Shown here: positions 23,824 to 33,420 of the stretch, piece by piece | Position numbering within the stretch: the first letter of the stretch is position 1 | Layout: every line of letters starts with the position of its first letter | Source: Tolypocladium sp. Sup5 PDA-1 | Taxonomy: Eukaryota; Ascomycota; Sordariomycetes; Hypocreales; Ophiocordycipitaceae | NCBI GenBank assembly: GCA_000750105.3 | Contig: JPHH03000067.1 | Coordinates: forward strand, 1 to 64,000 | Direction: 5' to 3' | Length of the DNA stretch: 64,000 bases | Program-made: the position numbers and the translations under genes | The notes under the pieces: generated by a model | Databases searched by the model: none | What the model was told of the DNA's origin: nothing | What the model saw: only the letters and a program-made list of their open reading frames with translations

Positions 23824-25227
23824 CTAATCGACGTCTCTCTCAACCCGGCCGTACGCCTCCTCGAGCAACTTCACCAGCAACCCCAAGTCCTCGACAGAAA
23901 TGTTCAAAGGCGGCGCCAGAATGACATGATCCCCGTTAACCCCATCCGCGGTACCCGTCCCCGGATACACCGCCAGGCCCAGCGCTTGCGCCTCGTCACG
24001 GACCCTCGTCGCGAAGCGCACCGCCGGCTCGAACGGCTGCTTGGACGCCTTGTCCCGCACAAACTCCAGCGCCCAGAACAGGCCGCGCCCTCGGACGTCT
24101 CCAACGTACTTGCGGCCGCCAAAGACCGACCTCAGGGATGTTTCGAGCGCGGCGCCCTTGACTGCGCATTGCGACACCAGGTCGTCCCTCCGCAGCACTC
24201 TCTGCACGGCCAGCGCGGCTGCGCAGCTCACCGGATGGGCTTGGTACGTGTGTCCGTGGACAAACGTGCCGGTGCCTTTCCTCAGCACGTCAATGACCTT
24301 TTCGTGGGCCAGCACGCCTGCGATGGGGGCGTAGCCTCCTCCCAGGCCTTTGCCCAGCGTGAGGAGGTCGGGACGGACGTCTCCCTCCTGTGCAAACGCA
24401 AAGTACGTCCCCGTTCGCCCGCTGCCGCACATGACTTCGTCCAGGATGAGTAGAATGCCGTACTTGTCGCAGACGCGGCGAACGCCCTCAAAGTACCCCC
24501 TCGGCGCCGTGATGCATCCCGCAGTGGCCCCCCCTACGGGCTCCGCGATGAACGCCATGACGGTGTCGGGTCCGAGGGACTGGAACTCGGCGTCGAGTTC
24601 GCCCACGAGTCTCTCGGCGTATGCCTCTTCTGTTTCCCCATCCAGCTGGCCGCGGTAGGCGTACGTAGGGCTCACGTGGCTCACGTTGTCGAGGAGCAGG
24701 GCGCCTTTGTAGGGTGCCTTTCGGGCGACGTTGCTTCCGACGCTCATGGCTCCGATGGTGTTGCCGTGATATGCCTGCCTCCGCGCCACCAGCCGTGTCC
24801 TTCCCAGCTGTCCATTTTCCACGTGGTACTGCCTCGCGAGCTTCAACGCCGAGTCCATGGCCTCGCTGCCCGAGCACACAAAGTAGGCCTTGCAGAGCCC
24901 ATACGGGCGGCCCTCGAGGAGCATGTCGGCCAGGCCTTCCGCGCTGTCGGTCGTAAATGCTAGGGTGTGGGCGTACGAGACCGTGGACATTTGCTCCATG
25001 ACGGCAGCTTGCACGTCCTCGTTGCCGTGGCCGATGATGGCCACGGCGGCCCCGGTGCAGCCATCCAGGATTCGGTGGCCGGATCCGAGGGTTATGTATG
25101 ACCCAGAGGCGGATGCTACAGTCTCGGGTTGTATGAGCAGTGATCGGTGCAGAATGTGGGACGTCGATCGCTGTCCTCCCGACGTTGCGTCGGCACGCGA
25201 CGTCTTGGTCTGCTGCTGTTGCTCCAT
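23824..25227 (-). CDS. Class III PLP-dependent aminotransferase
   Basis: A single exon encodes 467 residues, normal length for class III transaminases. Seen in sequence: the phosphate-binding CSGSEAMDSALKLAR (about 118-132), YHGNTIGA, the AEPVGGA block (229-235), the PLP ring-binding Asp263 in LILDEVMCGSGRTG, and the Schiff-base Lys293 in LTLGKGLGGGYAPI. The family includes 4-aminobutyrate, ornithine, diamine and beta-alanine transaminases; no substrate can be fixed here. No mitochondrial presequence is evident, so it is probably cytosolic. The gene is divergent from the N-acetyltransferase, sharing a 1.26 kb upstream region. The start ATG (25227) is preceded by TATA-like sequences. Confidence 0.92.
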   Translation of the reverse strand: MEQQQQTKTSRADATSGGQRSTSHILHRSLLIQPETVASASGSYITLGSGHRILDGCTGAAVAIIGHGNEDVQAAVMEQMSTVSYAHTLAFTTDSAEGLADMLLEGRPYGLCKAYFVCSGSEAMDSALKLARQYHVENGQLGRTRLVARRQAYHGNTIGAMSVGSNVARKAPYKGALLLDNVSHVSPTYAYRGQLDGETEEAYAERLVGELDAEFQSLGPDTVMAFIAEPVGGATAGCITAPRGYFEGVRRVCDKYGILLILDEVMCGSGRTGTYFAFAQEGDVRPDLLTLGKGLGGGYAPIAGVLAHEKVIDVLRKGTGTFVHGHTYQAHPVSCAAALAVQRVLRRDDLVSQCAVKGAALETSLRSVFGGRKYVGDVRGRGLFWALEFVRDKASKQPFEPAVRFATRVRDEAQALGLAVYPGTGTADGVNGDHVILAPPLNISVEDLGLLVKLLEEAYGRVERDVD

Positions 25228-26491
25228 TGCGGTGGACAGGTAGTTGCGCAGTGCTGGCTTCCCCAGACTCGAGGTTCATGTCTAAAATATAGGCTGTAGA
25301 TGCTTCTCCTTTAAATAGAGTTGTTCCAGTGGCTCTTATGCCGGCTGCTCGCACCGGCCGGAGAATGCCGTGGCGCGGGGCCGGAGCCTGCGACATCGGC
25401 CCCCCGGGCGGCGCCACTGTAAGCTCCAGACGTCCGCCGTTGACTTGGCGAAAACAACATTGACTGGGCTCCATCGACTCACAGCAGTTTAAATTGGCAA
25501 AAACGAGCCAATGGAATCAACATCGCATGGCACTAAATCTTGTCGGCCAATGAAGGCTATCCCCGTTGGTCATCGGTGCGTTGCGGCAGAGGGCGCATGC
25601 ATGTAGCGCAAGACAACTGACGTGTACCTTGGGCGATGGATAAGGTTATATGGTTCCTCGTATACCTGGCAACGTCTTGATTTCCTGTTGATTTCTCTAA
25701 ATGCCCGCTTCTGTCCGTGTCTTTGCCCAGAAAACGCCTTCTACTCTAGCCTTATCCTGACATCGGCCAATCACTACATGCAACGGGCGTAGTGAATAGT
25801 AATGATACGAGTAACCTGTGGGCATATCAATTCACCCTCGTCGTTATCTTTTACTGTTTTATGTGCCGCGAAATGCTAGTAATAGGGCCGTACTATTTAT
25901 AGAAATAAATATTACGTTGCCGGGGGCTGTTCTACATGTTCTCTACATCTCCTGCAACATAAGTAAGAGAATGCTTGTTTTGCTCTAACCATGCAAAAAG
26001 CTGCAGTTCAACGGTTTGCAAGACCAGAAACTGTCTTCAAGCTGAGAGAATGGGATTTTAGCCATGCTTGCGACTCAAGCCACAGTTGAGCACAAGCGAC
26101 ACCAGTCACAACACCGCGAATAGAAGCCGGCACGCGGCGCCTCGCAGCTCCGTGCCGTCTAGGCCTCGGCGACAAGTGGGTCTCGTGCTACCTCGGCTCC
26201 GAAAGCCATCTCCGTGTCGCGTCTCCGTGTCGTGCTCCGTAATATTCCGTAAGCGGCATTCACATCGCGCCGCCTGGGCCACCTTTCGTGCTTCCGTAAG
26301 CGGTGCATCCGGGGGTATGTCGCCATCGTTGCCGGCGCCGCTTCTCCAGGCGTGAGCTTTTGCTCGATTCACCACCCATGGTCGTCTGAGACCCTGAGCT
26401 ATAAGATCACGGGCGGTCGCTGCGCATCCTCCAGGTGAGCCAACTGTGACGGCAACGCCACATTGCAAGGACAGTGAACAACGACAACAAC
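25228..26491. other. Divergent intergenic region, aminotransferase / NAT
   Basis: The 1.26 kb between two divergent starts includes a marked AT-rich patch at about 25780-25990, the TATA-like elements of the aminotransferase on its left side, and no recognisable gene. Confidence 0.5.
25282..25318 (-). promoter_or_regulatory. TATA-like elements upstream of aminotransferase
   Basis: On the - strand, CTATTTAAAG (25318-25309) lies about 85 nt and CTATATTTTAG (25292-25282) about 60 nt upstream of the ATG at 25227. Either could be the TATA box; both stand out against the GC-rich surroundings. Confidence 0.45.
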
Positions 26492-27487
26492 ATGGACCGC
26501 AGCAACGGCACCGCGGCATACTCGGAGGAGCAGCTCACCCGCTACCTGGACCACGTCGGCTACCCCCGATGCAAGCACGCGCCCAGCCCGCTCGACACGC
26601 TCACCGAGCTCGTCGCGCGCCAGATCTGCCGCGCGCCGTTTGAGTCCCTGACGCTGCACTATTCGCAGCACCACACGCTGTCGCTCGAGCTCGACGCGCT
26701 GTACCACAAGATCGTCGTCGAGGGCCGCGGCGGGTACTGCATGGAGCTCAACGCCTTCTTCGCCGCCGTGTTGCGCGGGCTCGGCTTCGCGGTGCTCACG
26801 GTCGGGGGGAGGGTCAACGGCACCAACGGGCGGTACTTGGGCTGGTGAGTCTAGCAACACACTGACCACATGCGTATACGCGAGGCATATGGGATGAGCT
26901 GCACCTGTTGACGACTTACACGCGCCAGGAGCCACATGGTCAACCTCGTCACCATCGACGGCACCAAGTACGCTGTCGACGTCGGCTTCGGCAGCCTCGA
27001 GGCCATGCGCCCCGTGCCCCTGACCCCCGGCTTCGAGTTCACGCAGATCGCCCCCCGGCGCGGCCGGCTCGAGCACCGCGCCCTCGCGCAGCACACGGAC
27101 CCGGCGCAGCGGCTGTGGGTGTACTCGACGCAGGAGGACGCCGGCGCGGCCTGGGTCGAGCGCAACTGCTTCGCAGAGGACGAGTACTTCCCGGAAGACT
27201 ACGCGCTCATGAACTACTACACCATGAGCCACCCGACGAGCTACTTTGTGCAGACGGTGCTGGCGATGCGCGGCGTGTGGGACGAGGGGGCGCGGCGCGT
27301 GGGCGGCCTGGTGACGCTGCACAAGGACGAGGTGAAGCGCAAGATGGCCAACGGGGAGACGGAGCTGCTGGAGACGCTGCGGACGGAGGAGGAGAGGGTG
27401 CGGGCGCTGGAGAAGTACTTTGATGTTGTGCTCTCGCCGCTGGAGCAAAGGGGCATCAGGGGCATGGCCAGCGAGCTCAAGGGATGA
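26492..27487 (+). CDS. Arylamine N-acetyltransferase
   Basis: Exons 26492-26844 and 26929-27487 (84-nt intron, GTGAGT..CCAG) give 303 residues, typical for the family. The Cys-His-Asp catalytic triad is visible: C83 in GRGGYCMELN, H120 in SHMVNLV and D135 in AVDVGFG. N-terminal RAPFESLTLHY is also family-typical. The intron falls just before the catalytic His block. NATs move acyl groups from CoA thioesters to arylamines or hydrazines in the cytosol; some fungal members use malonyl-CoA, so acyl-donor choice is open. The start is the ATG at 26492; an in-frame GTG 18 nt upstream is not a likely start. It converges with HRI1, only 59 bp between stops. Confidence 0.93.
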
Positions 27488-27546
27488 TGTTGTTGGTGAG
27501 GAATAGACAGGCATAGACAGCATGGGCAGCAAGCCTTCGTCTCGGG

Positions 27547-28339
27547 TTATATGCTGGCCGCCTCGACGACTTTCCACCCGTCCTGCCCAGTCCCAGCCGC
27601 GTCTCCAACCTCGAACCCCCGATCATCGCCCAACACATCTTCACACGGGACCGCCAGCCCCCCCATCCGAACGGTCCTCCTCCATCCCCTCCCCTTCGCC
27701 CACTCCCACCTCTCCAGCGCAATACCCTCGCCAACCCTCACAAACCCCTGACAATACCTCCCCAGACGCACCACCCGCCCCCGGCGCTCGCCGTCATCAA
27801 GCTCCAGCACCACGCAGTTGGCGCCCCCGCCCGTCGCCGGCGTCGGCTCCACGTCGTCCCAGACCTCCTCGTACGGCGTGACGCGCCCCGTCGCGGGATT
27901 CACCATGCTGCCCGTCTCGAGCGTCGAGCCGTCCGCTTGCGGGAACATGTCGCCCTCGTCGATGACGCCCGCCGCCTCCGCCGTCATCGAGTCGATCCAG
28001 TGGCGCCACTGCGAGTGCGTGAAGTGCCCGCCGCGGCCGTCGGGGCGCGGGGGCGAGGAAGAGGATGTGCCGGCGATGGCCCAGTCGAGGCGGCTCAGGG
28101 GCAGCTCGTCCGGTTCTGCCGAGGGTTAGCTGCTGCACCAACGCATGGAGCCGAAAGGCACAAGCTGCGATTGAAGACGCACGGTCATCTCCTAGCGATG
28201 AGTTCAGTCCAGCAACGGGCTTCACGATCCTCAAGTCCACGAACCGCCGCTGCGGCGACGTCAGCACCAATGTCGACGTCGGCTCGTGCGCCTCGTCGGG
28301 CAGCCAGCGGATGGACCTGCGAATCGACACGCTGCCCAT
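27547..28339 (-). CDS. HRI1: HRI1 family protein
   Basis: Exons 28339-28183 and 28115-27547, separated by a 67-nt intron (GTGCGT..GCAG with a GCTAAC branch site), give 241 residues, close to the known family length. The split codon joins GLNSSLGDD to QPDELPLSRLDWAIAG in frame. Recognisable blocks are SIRWLPDEAHEPTSTLVL, RRFVDLRIVKP, SQWRHWIDS, DEGDMFPQADGSTLETG and RLGRYCQGFVRVGE. Yeast Hri1 is a small beta-barrel-like protein reported to contact the kinase Hrr25 and Sec72; its molecular role is unclear. Identification rests on memory of fungal homologues. Confidence 0.85.
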
Positions 28340-29303
28340 GGTTCGCCGTAACTCGACAATCAGCTGCGATTGATTGATGCTCCTGTCGAGATGCCGTAGA
28401 AGCACACGGTGCGCAGAGAGTATGAATCCCGAGACCGCCCCGACATCGCGCCGGTGCGGAGGGTGCGCCGGGTCAATTACGTTACGTACCTACTGCGGGC
28501 CGCCGCATGACCGGTCTACTCGTAATCTGGGGGGAAGTTTAATCAATTTGCGGGGAGACTGGGGGTGCGTCAGCAGTTGCATGGGTTGCTGCCGTTGCAA
28601 TTCTGCTGGCGTCGGGCACCTCCGCCATCAACGACCACGGATGCTGATGATGGGGTCTATCTCGTCGACAACCGACGACAGCCTATGAGGTCTAACCAGG
28701 AGACCAGACCATAGGAATGTATCCAGCGGGATATTCTGGGACTCTACAGGAACAACGCACACTTGTGCAACATTGTTGCTTCATCCAATCTTTGTGCGCA
28801 ATGCACTCTACCGCGACACGGGCGCTCGCAGTCGTCCGAACAAGACGGCCCGCGCTGCGCGTCGCCACTCAATCTCTACGTCGGCGAAGAGATATTCGCT
28901 GGCTGGTGTTTTAAATGCATTTCGGAAAAGCGATGCTGGTGGGCGTGGAAGCCGAGCCTGTTGATCATGGCTGCATACGTGTAGTCGCTGTTACAACCGG
29001 TCGAAAATGTGCCGTATACAAGAGCAAACTGGTTCACTGCAACAAGTGGGCACCCAAGAATGGCATCTTGTGAACGTTTAGGCCAGCACTTGCAGAGTAC
29101 TTTGCACCGCGGCATCGCTCTCTCGTCTTCTCGCTTGCAACAAGGCAACACGCTGGTTTTTGCAATTGCGTAAAAAGCTGGTATCTTCTCTCATCACCAC
29201 GCCAAACGAGTGCCACTTCGTAAATGTTTCTCGAAAACTTTTGCTTTGTTTTTACATGGCTCAATGACTCCCGTGCTCCGTTCGCCGTGAAAGCTTCCCA
29301 AGG
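28340..29303. other. Intergenic, about 960 bp
   Basis: It holds the HRI1 promoter side and the 3' end of the nucleoside transporter. No gene, tRNA or repeat was recognised. Confidence 0.5.
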
Positions 29304-31385
29304 CTATCCGCTCTTTTTGGTGGTGAAGTTGGATAGCTGGGTAGTCACGACGAGGCCTGCGACCGTGGCCGACGTCAACGTAGACATGACGCCCGAGATC
29401 AGCGCCGACACGGCCAGCCGCGAAACGTCACCGCCACGGGACGGGGCGAGCTGGCCGAGGATACCGATCTGGATACCCAGGGAGCCGATGTTGCCGAAGC
29501 CGCAGACGGCGTACGTGGCAATGAGCTGGGAGCGATCCGACAGGCCGGCGTACTCCTCAGAGGCAAGCATGGTGAAGGCATTGTACTCGTTCTGCAGAGA
29601 CGGGGTGTCAATACCACGTCCACACAACGGTCACAGGGGGTCGGACAATGGAGAGGAGACTGAGGATGGCCGCAGGAATGGACTTACGGTGATGACTTTT
29701 TGAGCAATGAGCTTGGAGACCATGAAAAGATCGCCGTTTCGAGGAACGCCGAGCAAAAATGCCACCGGGTAGAAGACATAAGCCAGAATGGTCTGCAGTG
29801 TCAATTCGGGGGAGTTGATGTTGAGGTAGTGGCCCCACCACGTGAGAAGGCCGTTGATGAGACCGACGGCAGCGAGAATGCAGAGCAGCGAGGTAACGAT
29901 GGTACCGCCAATCTTGATACCCAGCCAAGCGCCATTGGCAAAAGCGTGGAGTGCGTTTTCGGCCTTGTGCTCGTCGTCGTCGGGAATGACAACGCGGCCG
30001 GCAGTCAGCGTCTCCTCAGTCTCCGGGTATCGCAGCTTGGAAATAGCCAGCGAAGCCGGAATGGACATGATGCAAGACGAGACGAGAGCCTCGGCGTTGA
30101 GGCCCAGGCCGATGTAGCCGACAAGGACGGAGCCAGAAATCGTGGCAAAACCGCACGTCATGATCTGATGAATCTCCGCCTTTGTCATGTGAGGGACAAA
30201 TGGACGGACGAGCATGGCAGACTCGCCCTGGCCGATGAAAGGGGTGGCGGCCGCAACGACGGCCTCGGCACCCGACACGCCGAGCGCCCAGAAGACAAAC
30301 GTGGCAAACTTCTGGATGAACCACTGCAGGAAGCCAATGTAGTAGAGGACCTGCACTAGGGAGATGAAGAAAATGATGGCGGGAATGACGCCAAAGAAGA
30401 ACATCGGAAGCAGGGACACCTGTTCGGACGTGAGGAACGCGACGCCGAGCCTGGCAAAGCCCAGCAAGTCGCCGGCGCGGTCGGCAATGAACTTGAAGAT
30501 GTCGTACCCGACCTGCGTGCGCAACACGAAGAGACCGATGATGTACTGAGACAGCATGCCGACGATGACGGTGCGCCAGTTGATGCGGCTGCGGGCGGCG
30601 CTGGTGAGGTAGAATGAGAAGAGGATGACGGCCATGCCGAACAGGCTCACGGCGCGGTTTTCACGAGTGTTGTCCGCGCTCTCCTCCGAGGCAAACGAGC
30701 CGACGAGGACAACGGCAATGGCCAGGGCTGCCCCGGAGATGGTGCGGAACCTGGACGGAATGGCATTGCAGATGACAATGGCCGTATGCTGCCAGACCCA
30801 GCGGATCGGGTTCGAAACGTACTTGATGGACACGTGGAAGAAGAAGAGGCGGAGGGTGATGGCGAGCCACAGCAGAAACGGAACCACCCAGTTCATGTCG
30901 GTGCGATGGAGAACCAGCGAGGCGATCCACCAGCCAGTAAAGAGGCAGAAGATGAAGAGGTGCGTGAGGATGCGGCGGTGGCGGTAGACGGGGCCGAGGC
31001 GGCGCCCGTAGCGCGACGTCGACTCGGCCGAGCCCTGGCCGGCGGTTCCCACGATGCCGATCTCTGCCTTTTCATGGTCACTGTAGTCCGGGGGCGTGCC
31101 GACGTGTGCCTTGTCGACGCCGTGCTGGTCGAGGCCACCCTTGTGGTCCTGTGTCGGGACGAGCGTCGGGTCGAAGTTGGTGCCCAGGGTGTAGACGGGA
31201 TCGTCGTGACCGGCCGCGTCGACACGGGGCGGGTGATGGTGATGGGCGTGCCGGTGCTGATGAGCAGGGTCAAGCGCCGGGTCTGGGTTCCGGTCCATGC
31301 CCTCGGTGGCCTCGTGCAGGTGCGCGGGGGCCGTGGCCGTCTCCGGCTTGTCGGTGGTGGCGGAGACGATGCCGTCGCCAGCCAT
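29304..31385 (-). CDS. Concentrative nucleoside transporter (CNT family)
   Basis: Exons 31385-29688 and 29591-29304 (96-nt intron, GTAAGT..GCAG) give 661 residues. The first ~170 are a soluble, His-rich region (HQHRHAHHHH near residue 45). A multi-helix CNT core follows: VLYYIGFLQWFIQKFATFV, GQGESAMLVRPFVPHMTKAEIHQIM, GFATISGSVLVGYIGLG, then after the junction LIATYAVCGFGNIGSLGIQIG. These are the nucleoside- and cation-binding segments of CNT transporters, which bring nucleosides in with Na+ or H+. The His-rich N-terminus is outside the transport core and may bind metal; that is inference. A long gene-free stretch lies upstream. Confidence 0.92.
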
Positions 31386-31681
31386 GGTGGTTGGGTGGTC
31401 GGGTCTGTTGCGGTACAGCTGTTGTTGAAGAGCCGTGTCCGACTGTCTCGGTCGCCTACACCTTGTGGTCTGTTTCAACCGCAAGCCGGTGGCGAATTGG
31501 GTGCGCGACAGCAGAGGAGCGAGCCCTCGTGACGATGCCGTTCGTCTCGTGTAAGACGATTCCTAGCAACGAGCCCACGCGAGCGTTGAAAGCGCGGCGC
31601 GCAATCAGAAAGACGGGGAACAAGAGGAGACGGGACCTGGACAGGACCTGCACGACCGCGACGGCACGAGAAAGACGACAG

Positions 31682-31699
31682 GAGAGAGAGAGAGAGAGA
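31682..31699. repeat. GA dinucleotide microsatellite
   Basis: A short run of about nine GA units sits about 300 bp upstream of the nucleoside transporter start, probably in its leader or promoter. Confidence 0.8.
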
Positions 31700-33400
31700 C
31701 AGAAGCGCATCGTGGGTCAGAGGAACGAAGGACTTTTTGTACCCGCCCGGAGGCGCCGCTGCTTCGACAAGGACGGGCCCAAAAGAGTGTGGAGAAGGTG
31801 GAAAAGAAGAGTGCCAGTGGAGGGGACCCTAACGATCCACTAGCTTCGGTTCAGTTACAACTTGTCGGCGCTCAGCGACAGCAGATCCATCGTGGATGCT
31901 GGTGGTGGTGACGGATGGTTGGATGGACCTGGCCCTGCCGCTAGCCAACCCCGGACCACCAGCAGACAGACAGACAGGGGTAATAAATCCCCCTCCGCTG
32001 TCTTGCAGCCATCCCAACCCACTATTATCTCGGTGGTCAGATTCAGCCAAGGTGCGCCACCGAGGTCTCTGGAAGGGATAAAGAACCACAGTGCCGGCTG
32101 GCAAAGAGCGCCGACCCACGATGCCCTCGTGCCTGTCGCGCTGTCTGGAGAGCCCCGGGTAGTCGGCCATTAAAGACTGTCGCGGTGCGCTCTAGCAGAC
32201 GGATGCCGTGTTGTCCATCAAGTCATCCGTAGCTCGATAGAGGCTCGTCGAGCTTCGGCCTGGGCCGTCGGCAATCACCAGCCAAAGGGGACAAAAGTTT
32301 TCTGTCCCGTCAGCACACAGTGTCGCGAGCCAACGTCCACGGCAGCCACAGGACAGGGGCAGCAGACACTCGGGGCTCAGCTCAGGGCAGATAGCGTCTA
32401 CTCGTATGTACTGGACACAACCAGCACGGGGAACAAGGAAGAGGGTGGCAAGGGTGGGACCGGCAGCAAAAAGTGCCACGGCTTGGTGGTGCTTATCTGG
32501 AGGTGGCGTCTGCTGGCGCAACGTCGAGCATCAATCCCGCCGAGCGTGGAGGTGGGACGCACCTGATAAGGAAGCGATGTGTGTCGGATGCCCTACGAGT
32601 AGACGACTATGCAGACCATACGGAGGTGGTCCGTACAGTACAGACTGCTCTGTTCGTCGTCGAATGAGCCCGTTTGAACAGCAGGCCCGCGGCAAAACGG
32701 CGAATTAACTGGCCACCTATCTGGCTGAACGAGAGACGGGCCTCGATCATGGCGTCGCAAATGGCTTGATGCCTCTTCTGGAAGGTTTGTTGGAAGACGC
32801 GAAGCTTGGATGCTGAGCTCTGGTGATATCTCTCGCGTCCACGGATGTCGAGCCAGAATAGGCAGTGGAGAGCGCGGGGAGCAAGTTTTCTTCTCCCACC
32901 AGTCCACGACTCAGATCGAGGGGTGCTCTTGCCAGGTGCCGGACCATCGCACCGTGCGGGATGGTCTACTCCACGGACTGTACAAATGCACTTTGCACTG
33001 CTCTCCTCTCCTCCTCCTCGACGACTTTGCTTCACGGAGCTCATCCTTTCGTGCTCCCGCTCGTCTTCACTGCCCTCCTGGATCTCGCCGACTTCCTTCG
33101 CCTACCGCGCCAAGCTCCCTGATAGCTAGGAGGCCCGCCGCCGGTCCACCGCCTCGAGATAGTTCTGGGCTCGACGCCAGCCTGATAAGAGCAGAGAATG
33201 GCAGATTGCGAATGCACGAGCACCACCGAGAGATACGGGTACGGATGAGGAGAGAGTGTCGATACAGAGACAGCGCCGGGCGGCAGGGGTGTCCTGGAGC
33301 GTGCTTTTCACGAATGCGGACACGATGCTAATCAGCTCGCGCAACCCTCTCGATACGTCGATACTCCGCCCCCGCCGCCGGGATATTATTACGGACTACT

Positions 33401-33420
33401 CGTACTCCGTACGGAGTACG
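33401..33420. repeat. 20-bp perfect palindrome
   Basis: CGTACTCCGTACGGAGTACG equals its own reverse complement and is followed by another GGAGTAC. It is the longest copy of the short motif family scattered between genes. Confidence 0.9.

Noticed and set aside
24488..25474. 328-codon alternative frame in the aminotransferase
   Set aside because: It is the same strand in another frame; Arg/His/Gly-rich shadow of the PLP enzyme.
25780..25990. AT-rich patch as a possible transposon relic
   Set aside because: It is too short, with no terminal repeats or coding remnants visible; AT-rich promoter DNA is a simpler reading.
26399..27577. 392-codon frame on the - strand over the NAT gene
   Set aside because: It overlaps both NAT exons including the catalytic triad region; no recognisable domain.
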